NCBI GenBank assembly: GCA_024734555.1
Contig: JANPWX010000029.1
Span: 1,433,072 to 1,497,071, forward strand
Length of the DNA: 64,000 bases
Direction of reading: 5' to 3'
Origin: Trochalopteron elliotii
Taxonomy: Eukaryota > Chordata > Aves > Passeriformes > Leiothrichidae
Shown here one piece after another: positions 38,509 through 50,200 of this stretch. The notes below the pieces were generated by a model. That model saw only the letters and a program-made list of their open reading frames with translations. It had not been told where the DNA came from and ran no database searches. Both the position numbers and the translations under genes were made by a program. The number at the start of each line of letters is the position of its first letter. The first letter of the stretch is position 1.

Positions 38509-41500
38509 CTTTTGTTTTATAGCTCATACTCTTCACCTTATAACCTCACAGAAGACAACTAAAATTGGTTTAATTTTCTTTGCTTAGCTTGCTTGACTGC
38601 TCCAGTGTTCAGAGGTGGTTTGATGTAACGTCATCTATCCCCTCTCTTGCTAGAATGAGATAAATTCCATATCACATAGAGATTTTTAAGGGTTGAAGAT
38701 GTTTCATCTGATGTATTTCATCTCACTACAGTTAGTACGTTTATATGGAGCTTGTCCAGAACTATTCAGAATTTCTTCTTGAGGCCATACTGATATTTTC
38801 TTGTGAACACCATTTCTTCATCTGGGGTCCAAACTCTCTATTTATGTCGAAAAATACATGAAATGCACCAATCAACTGGTGTGCAAAACAGTTTAAGCAA
38901 ACGATTAATAATGGTCCCTTATTCACTTAAACACCATGCAGTTCTGTTTTAAACCAGGAAAAAGCTGAATAGTGACACAGAACCACATTGGATCTGTGCT
39001 TGAGAACAGCAGCTTTTCACAGAAACATTCATCTCAATAACTTATCAAATGCACTAAATAATAACACAGAGCAATCATGCAGCAAGTCAAAGACTTGTGT
39101 TTCATGAAATGAATTTTAAAGTAGACATCTCTTTGAGAAAAGTAGTAAAAGTAAGATCCTGAAAAATTCTTTGTTATGTAAAAAAAAAATAAAACTGAGT
39201 TAAATTTTCCAAGGAGAGTTCTACTTGCCCAAAAGGTGAAATTTTGAGTTTTCCATGACTTTAAAAGTTAGGTTTCATATACTGTATTACATTTTTTTCT
39301 GGAAAAATGAAACAAAATCTCTCTGCAAAATGAAATGTTTTCTAGATTAAAACTTGCAGGTTTTAATTACCAGTCTTTATATTTTTTTCGCCTTAAATTA
39401 TAAATTTAACTTTCTAAAGAAGGAAAGTTTTGACTATAAAAGCATTTTATCTGGAATTCAAGTAGCCATTTCCTGCCAAGACAAAATACTTTCATGACAA
39501 TTTTGCTGAGCAGAAATGTGTGGTAAATAATTTTAGTTTTATCCATGATAAAACCCCAATGAAATAAAAAAACCCAAAAACTAGCTTTTACAGAACCCTG
39601 AAAAAAGTGTTATTTGCACAGCTCTCAGGGTGATCAGGAGTGTCAGCCTTTCAGAGGAGCTCAGTGTAATGCAGTGCAGTTGGGCAGGCAATCACTCTGA
39701 GAACAGGCTGGATTTTAAAGCTCACAGAGTTAATGCCTGCAGACCAAGGTAAATCCTGTTTATACTCTCAGGTGACGAGGCAGATCAGACAGATTGTATA
39801 CAGAGATCTTTCCTGAGTCCTGCATTTAACTGGTTGGCAAAAATTGCCTTCTTGGAAAGACTCCTGGTAATTGTAGGAGTTCTGAAACAAAGCAAAATGA
39901 AGTGATTAGAAAAACACTTCAGAACAAGATGATGATTGAAATTAAGTTCAGTCACATAAATATTCACAGTAAGAGAGTTGTGTGTGTTTAATTGTCATGT
40001 ACTCAAATATATTTAAATTAATGTTTTATATTGCAGTTGACTTCTATTGGTAGAGTTGTGTCAGTATTACTGCTTTCTAGTTTGGGGTTTTTTTAATGGA
40101 AATAATGACATGCCCAGGAACTGCTTAAGAAATGCTGCTGTTTCCAGTGGGTATGTAAAGGAATGAGCTTTATAAACTCATGTATTCCAAGAAATCCATG
40201 TACTGCTTTAAGCACATGGAGAATACTGGTAGTTTTATTTGATGGTCAGCATTGTTCCCAGGATAAACTATAAATTTGCATATCAGCCTTGCTGGGAATG
40301 ATGTTGGGTGAATCTTATTGCAGTTCAAGGGTGTCTGTGCTTGGTATCATTGGGAAAAGGGTCTGTGCTGGATTAAATACAGCTGAACATTCAGATCTCT
40401 TTGATTTGGTTCCCAACTTTGTTATTTGGGCACCCTCTTCTCCTGGCTTTCTATGTCCTAAGGTAGCAATGCTGACATTTGTCATGTGCTTTGAGATCTA
40501 GAGCTGGAAAATGCTACCCAGGAGGAAGGTGCCATTCAAAGGCTGACAGAATTGATATGTAGCTTTGGTCTTCACTGCAGAGTTAGACATGGATGGTGGC
40601 ATCAGAGAAATGAAGTCAAAGTAAAAACATTTGTACCAACATTCTGCTTAGCATGATGTTGCATTAAGGATTTTAGCTGATTTCCAAATTTACAATGCAT
40701 TTATTTCCAAAAGGTTTTGGCAAAATGAGATGTTTATCTCCTTGCATTTTTTTTTGTCCACATCTTGAGCCAACTCAAATATCAAGAATAAAAAAGACAT
40801 AAAAATATTGTATGCTGAAGCTTCCAATCACATAATTTTTAAGATTTTAAAAAATTTACTGCAAAGATCAGTCTAAATTTTAAAAATGACAGCTGTGTGA
40901 GTAAACATTTTCTCACTTTTTTTAAGAAAGCTCTGAAAACTTACAGATACAAATAAGTTGGGTCTTTTGCAAAAACAGTCATTTGGAGAAAGGATCCCTG
41001 CTGTCCAAAGTCACAAGGAGCTATTTTGTCCATCACAGTGTATATATGAAAGCCATGGCAAAGCAGTCTGTATCATCTTTCTGAGTGTTTGCCCATTTTT
41101 TTGCTTTCACCTGAAGGTTTTTTGTTTCTGTTGATTCTTCATGTTTAGTTTCTGCAAGAATAAAAAAAAAGTGAGATGTCACCACAGTTTTTTATAAAAG
41201 CTGTTAAAGAGCTTTTTACAGAGTTTCATCTCTTAGGGAGTTTTGATTGAGCACCTTTGAACCTTTTCTATTGCAAAATACACCTTGAAATCTTGCTGGG
41301 ATTTTGAGTCATTTGATGGAATTGTTCCACTGGGTTGAAAATATCACTATTGTTAGACTCTTGGTCCAAGAGAAAAAAAAACTTTTTCATGATCATCAAA
41401 ATGAAGACTTCCTTGTAAACTTCACTGAGGGAATAGTTTCATTACATTTTTGTTTCTTACAAGAACTGGGCTCTATTCTGTCTTTGATTGGTCTCAGTAG

Positions 41501-44500
41501 CTACTGTATTAAAAACATCCTCAGTTAAATATTATAAAATATTATTCATTTCACAGTTGCAATGTAACTTATATTCATTTTTTTTTTCCTAAGAATTGTT
41601 AGAATCCATCGTAAGCCTCTCAGTTCCTCAATCAGCAATGTCCAATTCCGTACATTTTGTTTTCTTTCACAGCCCTTTTATTTTTAGCAGGACAGCCCTG
41701 AGGACTTTTGATTATGAGATCTTCTGACTACAACTTATGAGCTTAATAGGCATCATGCCATATTTATGATCCTATATCACACTTCAGGGAGAGCTGCTGT
41801 GGCATGATTGCTGGCTTTGTTTGCAGCAGTCAAAGCCCCGGAGACGTCAGCGTTTAGCTGTGCTCTGAAATTGCTCAAGTGTGTTGTTCCACCAGGCTGG
41901 GTGGCCTACACAGCAACTCGAATAACAAATGGCTCTGGGTTTTTGGTTTGGGAAGTAACAGCATGGGCATTGTGCTAAGGTTGCCTCCTGACTATTAGAC
42001 AGTAATTTCTGAAGGAAAGAGCCTGCTGTTCTCTCACTCCTGCAATGAAACATGAGTATAACCTGGAATGAACTCGTGTCTTATGTTTTTATTCATTGTT
42101 TGCTGACCCTGTGGTCAACCCTCTGTCACTATGATTAATCATTCAGACTCCTGTTGTCCAAATTCGAGCCTTTTCTGAAAGAGAAAATGGGGAGTGGAAG
42201 GAAATAAAACAAAGTATTAATGAAAGAAAATGGGTTAATCTTTGACATGATAATTTATACTTGGGCTAGCAAACCAACAGGAGTGCTCTTGTATGTGAGT
42301 GATTAATAGCTGCAATGGTTGCATGTGTGACAAGTGATTAATAAAGTTTGTGATTAAAAAAAGTCCTTCCTTTTCTTTTCCTTAAGTGTGCAAATCTTGG
42401 AACTCCACTTCTGTCTGCACAGTGGTTCAATTACAATGCAGACCTATTTGTAATTCAGATGTCACTCTCCATTACTCATGCAAAAGTCTTCAAAATAGAG
42501 TTCACTTGATCTGTTAAGTACTGAAGAACTGGGAAATTGAGCATGTCCCCAAAAGTCTTTCTAGTCTACAGGGAAAAAATGTCTGAAATGCAGCAGTTGC
42601 TTCATGTAACGTATCAACATGGAATTTATTACATATAAAACCAGTATTCTATTACTGTACAAACTAGTTACTAGATGCAAATTGAAGGTCTTGAATTGAA
42701 TCTGTATTTCATACTTAGAGCAATAACTTGCATTAAATCTCAAACCTATCCAGATACAGCTGTGGTTTTATTTTTTTTCTTTCCCAGAAGTTAGATCATG
42801 CTGTGAAGTGGTAGATAATCTGAATGGAAATAATTCACAGAGTAGTAAACATGACAGCTTCAACCAAGTGCTGCTTATTAAATCCATACTTCCCCTTCTC
42901 CAAAAGTTAACAGCATTAGATGAAAATTTGCAAAAATTTGTTTACAACACCGCCTGCTAAATGACGTCTTTCAGAGCTCATTTGCAAATGCATCACATAC
43001 CAGGCCCTAGACTGTTCAAACTGTCACAGAATAATTAAATGGGTGTGTGGAGATGTAATTACATAGGAAGGTAAGGATGGCAGCAATGATTCAGACTAAA
43101 GGTTCAGTTTGCTCTGTAGCCACTCTCCCAGCAGTGGGTGGAAGGGAGCAGATGCCTGAGGAAACAAGATTGAGGAGGAAATGATGCTTTGTGTGTTATA
43201 CTTCCCTGGGTTCTGGTAATCTGTATCTTCCAGAGCTGGAATTTGAATTTACACCATCAAGTTTGATAGCTATCAATATATCATGAAGTCATATAAGCAC
43301 TTTTTTAAACCCACTTTTATTTTGTCCCCCATGACATTCCATGGCAGTTCCCTTTACAATTTCAAATATGAATTGCATGTTTTACCATTTTAAACTTGCT
43401 GTGTGAGCATTTCTTTGCCGTGCTCCTAGTTCCTATTTCATGAGGGATGGTGAATAACCTTTTTTATGTTCTGTTTACTGTGCATGATTTTGTAGACCTG
43501 TTTCGTATTTCCCTTAGGTCATCTATTTCAAGATGAAAACTTTTAGTCACTTCATCTTTTCTCCCATGAAATCTGTGGCACACATTCTAAATATCTTATT
43601 TAAGATGGGGATCAGCATCTGAGATAGATCCATCATGGATTTACACTGCAGTGTAATGATGCTTTTAGGGTTCATTCCAAATTTGTTTCTTAATAATTCC
43701 AGACATTCTTTTTGGCTGCCCCTGAGCCCAGAAGTGGCATTTTCAAAGCATCATGTACAATGGCTGCACATTGCTTTCTTTAGCAGAAATACCTAGCATA
43801 CAAAATTTGAGAGGATTGCCTTATTGGGCTTACTTGTTTGTTTGTTTTTTAATGGTTGATACTTATTTAATAATTTTCAGCATTTTCATCTTCTAGTATT
43901 TTACACAAATGTCAGTAAAATGAGGGTTAATAATTTTATGTGTCCCCACTTATGGGTGGCATAGTTATTTTCATTCTCTACAGATATACACTGCTTATCA
44001 GGAAAAAGAAAATTTAATCTAAGGCTCCTTACAGTGCCCCCTTTGGCTTGTGTAATCTACAATTTAGGGCTGCAGATTTACAGGCTTTACACTTTTCTTG
44101 AAGTCTAATAAGGTTGGACTGATGGATTGGCACAAAAGCAATATTAAAGGCCTTTTTCTTGAAATACCACCTCAGCTTATCATAATTTGTTGCAGCGACA
44201 TGAAGTGAGATTTGTCTTTCATGCTCTTACAGATTAAAGTGCACAGAGAAAACAACACTTGCTCTAAAGTGACAAAGTAAGTGTTGTGGAAAAAATTGTA
44301 TGAAAGCTACCAAATTTTATTCCTTTATAGGCATTAATGTAATATGGGAGAAAAAAAAAATTCATCAAAAAACTTCCTGAATGATGGTAATGTAATTGCT
44401 AGTTTTAGGTAGTGATTTTTGGAACAATATTTGTTTTATTTGTCCACAGCTATGTCCTGGTGGCCCTGAAACATTTCTTCAAATTATTTTTGACGAGCAA

Positions 44501-45400
44501 AAATTACCTTTGGTAGGACAAGACGCTTCGATTGACAGAAAGACAGAACGTTTTGATTAATTTTTTTTATAATTTTAGAAGTGTGAAATCATTGACTTGA
44601 AGAAGTGAAGCCTAGGAAGAAGAGGCTGGCATTGCTCTCAGTGTTCATTGCTGGTTCAGGTCATTGTCTCTCTGGGACAGTGAATAGTAATCTATAATTG
44701 GAAACATCTATCAGAAGAAAGGGAAGGACACAAGTTTGAGTCAGTATTCCAGTATGTAGTTTTAAAATTAATATGAGCTTCAGCAAAAGCATTTGAGAGA
44801 GGCACATGATATAACATTTGAGAGTAGTGTGTGCTCGCTTGATATTTCATCAATAAATTTCTAATATTTGGCTGTGGGATTTTAATCTTCTTCAAACCAG
44901 CTTTTGTCCTAAAATGACTCCCAGAACACAGCCTCGTGTACTTTGCAGAATGAAGTAGAAGTTTTTGATGCTTTGACCATTAAAATATTATATGATATTC
45001 CTTGTTCAATGTCCTATTAATCTTGGGGAAAAGGGTCAGTACCCAGAGAATGCAGACTCAAGTGAGCCTTTGGCTTGTGTGTTGAGAACTCCACAAAAAG
45101 TGACACCATCGTGTCTCTAGATTCAGATTTCTCCTCTGCCAGGAGCAGCCTGGCTCATTATTTTTTCAGAAAGTTATCTCCAAGCAAGCTTGAAGTGATG
45201 TTAAACCCTGTATGGGTCTGTAGGTCTGTGGGCTCTTTGAGATGTGTAACCACTGACAGTGATTGCTGGAGAAACAGAGTAGGGTCCCTTCCTTTCCCTG
45301 CAGTCACATTTTGAATTACAGCATTTCTTTAAAACAGAAAATTGCTGGGACTATTTCTTTCTAAATAAATAAACATGTCTCAGTGTACTCACAGAGACTA
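38509..45400. other. AT-rich non-coding sequence
   Basis: A nearly 7-kb desert without recognisable genes or interspersed repeats. CpG is rare. A few isolated sites retain it: TAACGTCA at about 38626, AGACGTCAG at about 41842 and ATGACGTCTT at about 42961. The stretch 42940-43080 has a mixed composition, including the palindrome ATTTGCAAAT at 42980-42989, that would suit a conserved non-coding element, but conservation cannot be judged from one sequence. Confidence 0.45.
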
Positions 45401-45409
45401 CAGTATTTA

Positions 45410-45725
45410 CATTTAGCTGTTGATATTTTAATTAACAATTTAAGCATGTTGTTTGCCCTGCAAGTTCAGTGGGAAAAAACTCTACAAATAAACAGCAGCT
45501 CCCTCTTGGACAATCACTCTGTAAATGAGCTTACTTTGTCAATAGAGCGCATGCCTATCAGCCCCTTCACGGCAGCAGGGGGCAAGGATGTTCATTTACT
45601 TAAGCAGTAGGTTATACTATTAGTGTGTGTGATTGCTGTTAATTAGAATATGTGTAGATGTCTCAGTGCTGCACAGTTTGTAATATAAAACCTTGAAGCA
45701 TTTAGGCTATTAATGAAGTCAATAA
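45410..45725 (+). promoter_or_regulatory. Candidate regulatory element with a CTCF-like core
   Basis: GGCAGCAGGGGGCAAG at 45571-45586 matches the core of the vertebrate CTCF motif (CA, S, Y, AG, R, GGGGC) with one mismatch in the 5' CC pair and one at the 3' edge. It sits in a stretch of balanced composition flanked by TTAATTAACAATT (about 45429) and GTTAATTAGAAT (about 45638), both homeodomain-like. No gene is adjacent, so a role as an insulator, loop anchor or distant enhancer is only a hypothesis. Confidence 0.3.
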
Positions 45726-46511
45726 ATGGTCCTATTAGGAGACTTTTTTTTTTGCTGTTTTTATTACTTCCTGTCTGTTTTGCTGTTATTTATTATAATA
45801 ATAGTGTGGTAGTCAAAATATAGCCAAGGGTTATACAGAAATAGTAAGGCAGGGTTTTTACCTTGGGGAAGGGAGTGTAAGTACCAATGTTTACCCTGTA
45901 AGTCTGAAACAGAAATACATGGATAGCCCAGCTATGAATTCTAACTGACTTCCATCATGTCCATTTGATATTCAATTCAGTGTTAAAATATGCTTTTCAT
46001 ATCCCTTTGATTTGAAATAATTCAAGCATTTGCTTAGTTTTCTAAATCCATCATAAATGTTCTCACACTTCCCTGTAAACAAGGTTACATGACTATATAT
46101 ATTTGAAAGATCAGACTGTATGAATATGCATTTATCATTTTAATTTTAAAACCAAATATCTCTAGCAAATCCTGAATTAATATCTTGTCTGTGCTGTGCT
46201 ATTAGATACATATAACCTTTCTCTGACGTCAGCAGCAGGGTCAATTCAAACTCTTGTCACAGTGAACAGGGCTTTCAAATGGATAATCTAAAGGCAAGTT
46301 TCTATTTACATGGAAAAGATCAGTTGATGGGAAATACTGTCCTACAAAGATAAATAATAGATTTTTATATGAAAATCCATACATCAGCTGAAAGCAAAGT
46401 CATAGCATTAAAAGTCTTGTATCTTAATCATGATACCATGATGCCAGTTGGCATTTTGTCTGTCTAATGCCCACACAGAAGGAAAGCCAGGCAGTGCAAT
46501 TGGTATCTGGA
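45726..46511. other. AT-rich non-coding sequence with a consensus CRE
   Basis: AT-rich, no gene. TGACGTCA at 46224-46231 is a perfect cyclic-AMP response element palindrome, followed directly by GCAGCAGGG. A CpG-containing 8-mer of this kind is uncommon in such CpG-poor DNA, but a single site is weak evidence of function. Confidence 0.4.
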
Positions 46512-47130
46512 CTAGCAAAACAGAGACAGTTTTCTAAGCTCATGGTGGTTCAGGATTTCTAAATGAGCTTGGAGGTACCTGCCTCCACACCCTCTGCCTG
46601 ACTGTGATCTGAGGGGGAATGGGACATTGCCCAGCTTTCTGAGGCTGCACTCAACCCCCTTGCCTATGTCATTGATGAGACATTTAAATAAATTTAACAT
46701 CCCAATACAGACCCCTGAGGGTCACCCCTTGTCACTGATCCACATCTGGACATTGAGCCACTGACCAATGGCTCCAGTTGTGCCTTGGCCTTCCTCACCC
46801 CATCCCCACACAATAAACTCATCCCTCTTCTCTCCAGGATTCCTGTCCCTGCTCCCACTGCCTGCAAGTTTGCTTCTTGCCCTTTAGTTTCTTGCCTTCC
46901 TTGCATGATTTCTTGTCCTCCACGGAAAGTATCATTAAAAATCTGCCAGCTCAGCTCTGCTCCTTCTCCCTGAAGGCAGTCTCCCTAGACCTCCTCTTGA
47001 CTTTAGTCATCCAAGAGCTGGAAGTTTGCTTCCCTGAAATTTGGGGTCCTGAGTTAATTCTTTGTCTGGCCTGTGTCCCTCAGGACTGCAGATTCCACCA
47101 GTGAGGATCACTGCAGCCCAGGATGCCTTC
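46512..47130 (-). mobile_element. CR1 LINE fragment with reverse-transcriptase remnants, internally deleted (minus strand)
   Basis: On the minus strand the part at 46694-46906 translates to ...SGSMSRCGSVTRGDPQGSVLG. This corresponds to the CR1 reverse-transcriptase segment in which the substrate-binding loop (normally PQGSVLGP) precedes the catalytic YxDD box. The next frame, 46512-46700, continues with LFKCLINDIGKGVECSLRKLG, the following segment of the same domain. The two lie in different frames, so at least one frameshift separates them, and the FADD catalytic box is not seen. Further 5' on the minus strand (about 46907-47130) come CR1 blocks from well upstream in ORF2, such as 'gactaaagtcaagaggaggt'. 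Sequence between them is missing, which indicates an internal deletion. Clearly a dead copy. Confidence 0.85.
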
Positions 47131-47204
47131 AGTGGCCTTTAATGGTCAGTTAATGGCTGGACTCAATGATCTTCTCCAATCTAAATGATCCTATGATTCT
47201 ATGA
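47131..47204 (+). mobile_element. CR1 LINE, 3'-terminal fragment (plus strand)
   Basis: 'ggactcaatgatcttctcc' followed by 'aatctaaatgatcctatgat' and 'tctatga' is the CR1 3' UTR end plus its ATTCTATG-type tail. Only about 75 bp are present. It abuts the 5' side of the minus-strand CR1 fragment, so the two point away from each other, suggesting insertion of one copy into or next to the other. Confidence 0.85.
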
Positions 47205-50200
47205 AATGTCTCCCAGAAGCTGCTCTCACCAGAGTCCTTTTGGAATTTTCAGCCAGTGCCAGGCACAGCAGCCGATGTGTTTGCACAGGAAGTTCTCCAG
47301 CCATCAGCAGATTTGATGAGCTTGTGCTTTGGCTGAGCTGCTGCAAAAAATGCTGGGCAGGGCTTCAAAGCCATATTGTGGAATTTGCAAGATAAATAGG
47401 ACCTTGTTGAGCTCAGGAAATACAACTAAATTTAAGAAGATGATCATTAAAGATTCCTACAGCTAGAGTTGAAAGCCCCTCCCTCAGACCTTGTCCTGAG
47501 ACACAATGCTCAGAAGCTGAAAAATATGACCAGTGTGAGACCAAAAAATAGATGAAACACTGTAAGCTATCAGTTCCCTGGAATGACTTTTTAATTTTTT
47601 TAAATCTGTACTCATGGCCGTTTTTCATTTCAACAAAAACAAAAGAATGTTTTTCAAGACCTGTATTCTGAAACACTATACATTGTGATAGACTCTTTTG
47701 AAGCATGGAGTTAATTTAGTTACAAATGTCACATCACATTGAACTGAATTGTTGGTGACATGCAGAATGGCAAAATTTAGGTAGTTTCTGAAAATACTTT
47801 TCATTAGACATATTTTCTTTGTAACTTTTCTGTCAATATGATCTGCAAAGAAGTCTTTAGATTATGCATTGTAGCTAGTCCAGCTATACCTACCCACACC
47901 ATTATAGCATTGATCATGATCTCTTAAGACGAGATGGGTTTATACTTTCTAGGATGAGTGGAGAAATGATTTTTGCATGGATCAGTGCAGATCTCAATAA
48001 CTGCCATAAGGCTTTTTCTGCTTTATGCAGCAGATGCAGGGACTGTTCTGACAATGTAAGAAAAAACCTGATTATTTGAAACTCTTCTAGAAAACCTTCT
48101 AAGAACAAATTTGTTGTTGCATTTTCTTTGTCAAAAACCTGAACGTGTGGGAGATGACACAGAGACTGCAGAAATTTGGCACAAAAGTCTACCAGACCTG
48201 TTTAAACAGGTACAGATTGCTTGATTGCAACAGTAAGTGAAACAATGTTTTGTGGGTTTATTGATAACTAAAAATCATAGGAAAAGCAGCTTTGTGAATT
48301 TGCACAATTTAATTCTACTTTAAATTTGAAAGGAGAATGACATTCTGTTTGAAAAGGAATTTTTGGTTTCTCTGTGGGCATCCATTCTCCATGAGCAGTG
48401 GTTCCATGGAAACAGTGATGTGCATGGAGAAACCACCAAAACAAAACCAAAAAAAATAGAGTGCCCAGGCTGTGAAATACCCCTCCCAATACTTGTACAG
48501 CATTATTAAATGGATGAGAAATGGTCAACTTAATTGTCTACTTAATTATTTTCAATACAGCAATGTAACTCTATTAGAAATGTTTGTACTAAACACAGAT
48601 TGCTTGAACTTTGACAGTGTACTAGCAGCTTATAATTTTATCTTTGAAAAACTGCCATCTGTATGCAAATATAAGGAAAATGTGGATGTTTGCTCCTATT
48701 CAGTTTTGCAGCTCAGTTTAAGCATTTTCTGAGGAGGTATGGTATACATGAGAGAGTTTCAAGATCAAATGAGATGTAGCTAAACTTTCACTCACTTCCT
48801 GGCAGAATAATTTCAAAACTACAGAAGATGCTTGATTTTATCAATCCTGAATATGGGCTCTTCAACTTGTGATCTCCCCACCTTCACACAGATCAGTGCT
48901 CAGGGGGCAGAGAGGAACAGAGGGGAAAAAGGATCTGTAGGTTTATTTTGCTACACCGTAAACAAAGCTGGGTAAGGGGTGTCAGAATTTTTTTAGTTCT
49001 ATTGGAATTTTGGGTCAGGCCTTCATAGACTATAGATAATATAAATGTATGTATATGGTTAGTTCTGCTTTGTCAGTACAGTCACCACATTGTAGGAGTT
49101 GGAGATCATTCCATAATAATCAGTTAAACAATTATATTTATTTGATGTTTTTTATATCAACTTTCCTTCAAAGTTAAGAATTCTTATTTTTCAGTCTTCT
49201 TTCTCTCAGTCTGTTTTTGGGGCCCTGGGGCTTTCATTGGTAGCAGTATCAAAGATCATCAGAGGAACACGGTTTGAATATCTCTACTTTATTTTTTTTT
49301 CCCAAGCCTGTTGCAAGGCTTTGCATCAAATATTTTTAACCTATAGTAAAAAAATGCTGGTGACAAAGAGCTTACAGTCCCAGATACTATTATTTATTTT
49401 TACATTCCATTTTATCTAAATTAGTTCAGTGGGCCTATCCATGTTATGCCTGGGCATTTCTGTATTTAAGCACTAAGTAGGTTGTTATCATCCTGAGGCA
49501 CATAAACATACAATATGGATTTCATTTCAAGGTAATTTGTAAACAAACATGTACGAAATACATAAAAGTCCTTGGAATATAATGTTTCACAAAGTCAACC
49601 AAAGAGTTTGTAATAGTTTTAATCGGTGTAGTACATGGCAGTAATACAATTTTGTGTAATGTTGAAGCATGCTTCTCCCTCTGTTAATTTTTAGCAAAAC
49701 CCACTTGTGATGACTATCAGCTCTCTATATGTTGGTTATTGTGCAATGTTAAGTTAACTGGAGGTGGATGAAATCAGTTCTGAAAGACCCATTTTCAGAT
49801 GAAACCATTAAGTTATGCTGATAGTGATCACTGCACTCTTTTCTAATGTAAAATGTCTCTGGTCTTGCAAAGTTAAAAGTACCTTTGCCTTAAAGGAGCT
49901 CAGTGGTGGGGGAGGGAGGATGAAACCTTCCCATTGCTTTCCACCATTATTTGCATCAAAAGTGTAATCAAATCCCAAAGACAGTAATATTGCAGCTAAA
50001 TTGTAAACTGCATAAAGTTTATGTGTGTCATTGTCCAGAGAGACTGGAGACTTGGGGTTGGCAATTGAAACAATACGAAGAAGCCAATTTTCATGAAGTG
50101 CTGAGTACTTTTTCTCTGTATGCTCATTTGAGTCAGTTCAAGATTGGCACACGAATCCTAAAGCAACATCACTGCTGAAATTTCTGTCCACAGCACATGA

